A DNA stretch of 11,064 nt, taken from the NCBI GenBank assembly GCA_034664005.1, contig JAXDIL010000102.1:1-11064 (forward strand), written 5' to 3'. Shown here in pieces: positions 11,061 through 11,064 of the stretch; position 1 is the first letter of the stretch, and each line of letters begins with the position of its first letter. Both the position numbers and the translations under genes were made by a program. A model generated the notes under the pieces. The model saw only the letters and a list, made by a program, of their open reading frames with translations. It was not told the origin of the DNA and made no database searches. The DNA is from JACVRW01 sp034664005. GTDB lineage: Bacteria; Actinomycetota; Thermoleophilia; Solirubrobacterales; Thermoleophilaceae.

Positions 11061-11064
11061 GGAT

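Noticed and set aside
1..11064. CRISPR arrays, insertion sequences, rRNA genes, multi-gene defence system
   Set aside because: No regularly spaced repeats, no transposase motifs or terminal inverted repeats, no rRNA sequence, and no defence-type helicase/nuclease gene cluster were seen.

Overview
The window is about 70% GC and tightly packed. It holds 15 protein-coding genes (two touch the window edges) with almost no intergenic space and no RNA genes. The protein families fit a high-GC actinobacterium: a wax-ester-synthase/DGAT acyltransferase, an actinobacterial-type DinB, a DivIVA-domain protein and a HAD-IIA phosphatase. Freestanding LAGLIDADG proteins with homing-endonuclease-associated repeats fit Thermoleophilia/Solirubrobacterales, but that placement is inference. 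Many genes start without a Shine-Dalgarno sequence. Instead a TANNNT hexamer sits 6-8 nt before the start codon, which is the layout of leaderless mRNAs.

Layout. Bases 1-2436 (minus strand): SDR oxidoreductase, then dinB, then WS/DGAT (cut by the left edge), each with its own putative leaderless -10 element. Bases 2462-3798 (plus): an AttH/CrtC-like lipocalin-fold protein translationally coupled by a GTGA overlap to a small SRPBCC protein. It is divergent from the SDR gene over a 25-bp bidirectional promoter. Bases 3795-4821 (minus): pdxH, then an ArsR-type repressor preceded by two tandem GTAAC-N6-GTTAC palindromes that overlap its -10 element. Bases 4880-5311 (plus): OsmC peroxidase.

Bases 5315-6640 (minus): a freestanding two-motif LAGLIDADG protein with C-terminal homing-associated repeats, slightly less GC-rich than its neighbours. 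It ends 3 nt from osmC. Its upstream flank is the AT-richest part of the window (about 53-58% GC) and contains a perfect 17-bp palindrome just before the next gene. Bases 6729-8281: a DivIVA-like coiled-coil protein (plus), a small one-TM basic protein (minus) and a two-TM protein with a soluble N-terminal half (plus).

Bases 8283-9717 (minus): a cyclophilin-type PPIase lipoprotein overlapping a thioredoxin-TPR (CnoX/YbbN-like) gene, an apparent protein-quality-control pair. It is divergent from a HAD-IIA phosphatase (9737-10546) over a 19-bp shared promoter. Bases 10560-11060 (minus): a tyrosine/dual-specificity-phosphatase-like protein whose P-loop has lost the catalytic Cys.

Most genes are housekeeping or accessory metabolism. 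I do not see a multi-gene defence or biosynthetic system. The best leads are the dense leaderless and bidirectional promoter architecture, the tandem ArsR operator, the homing-endonuclease-like locus with its palindromic flank, and the cysteine-less phosphatase homologue.
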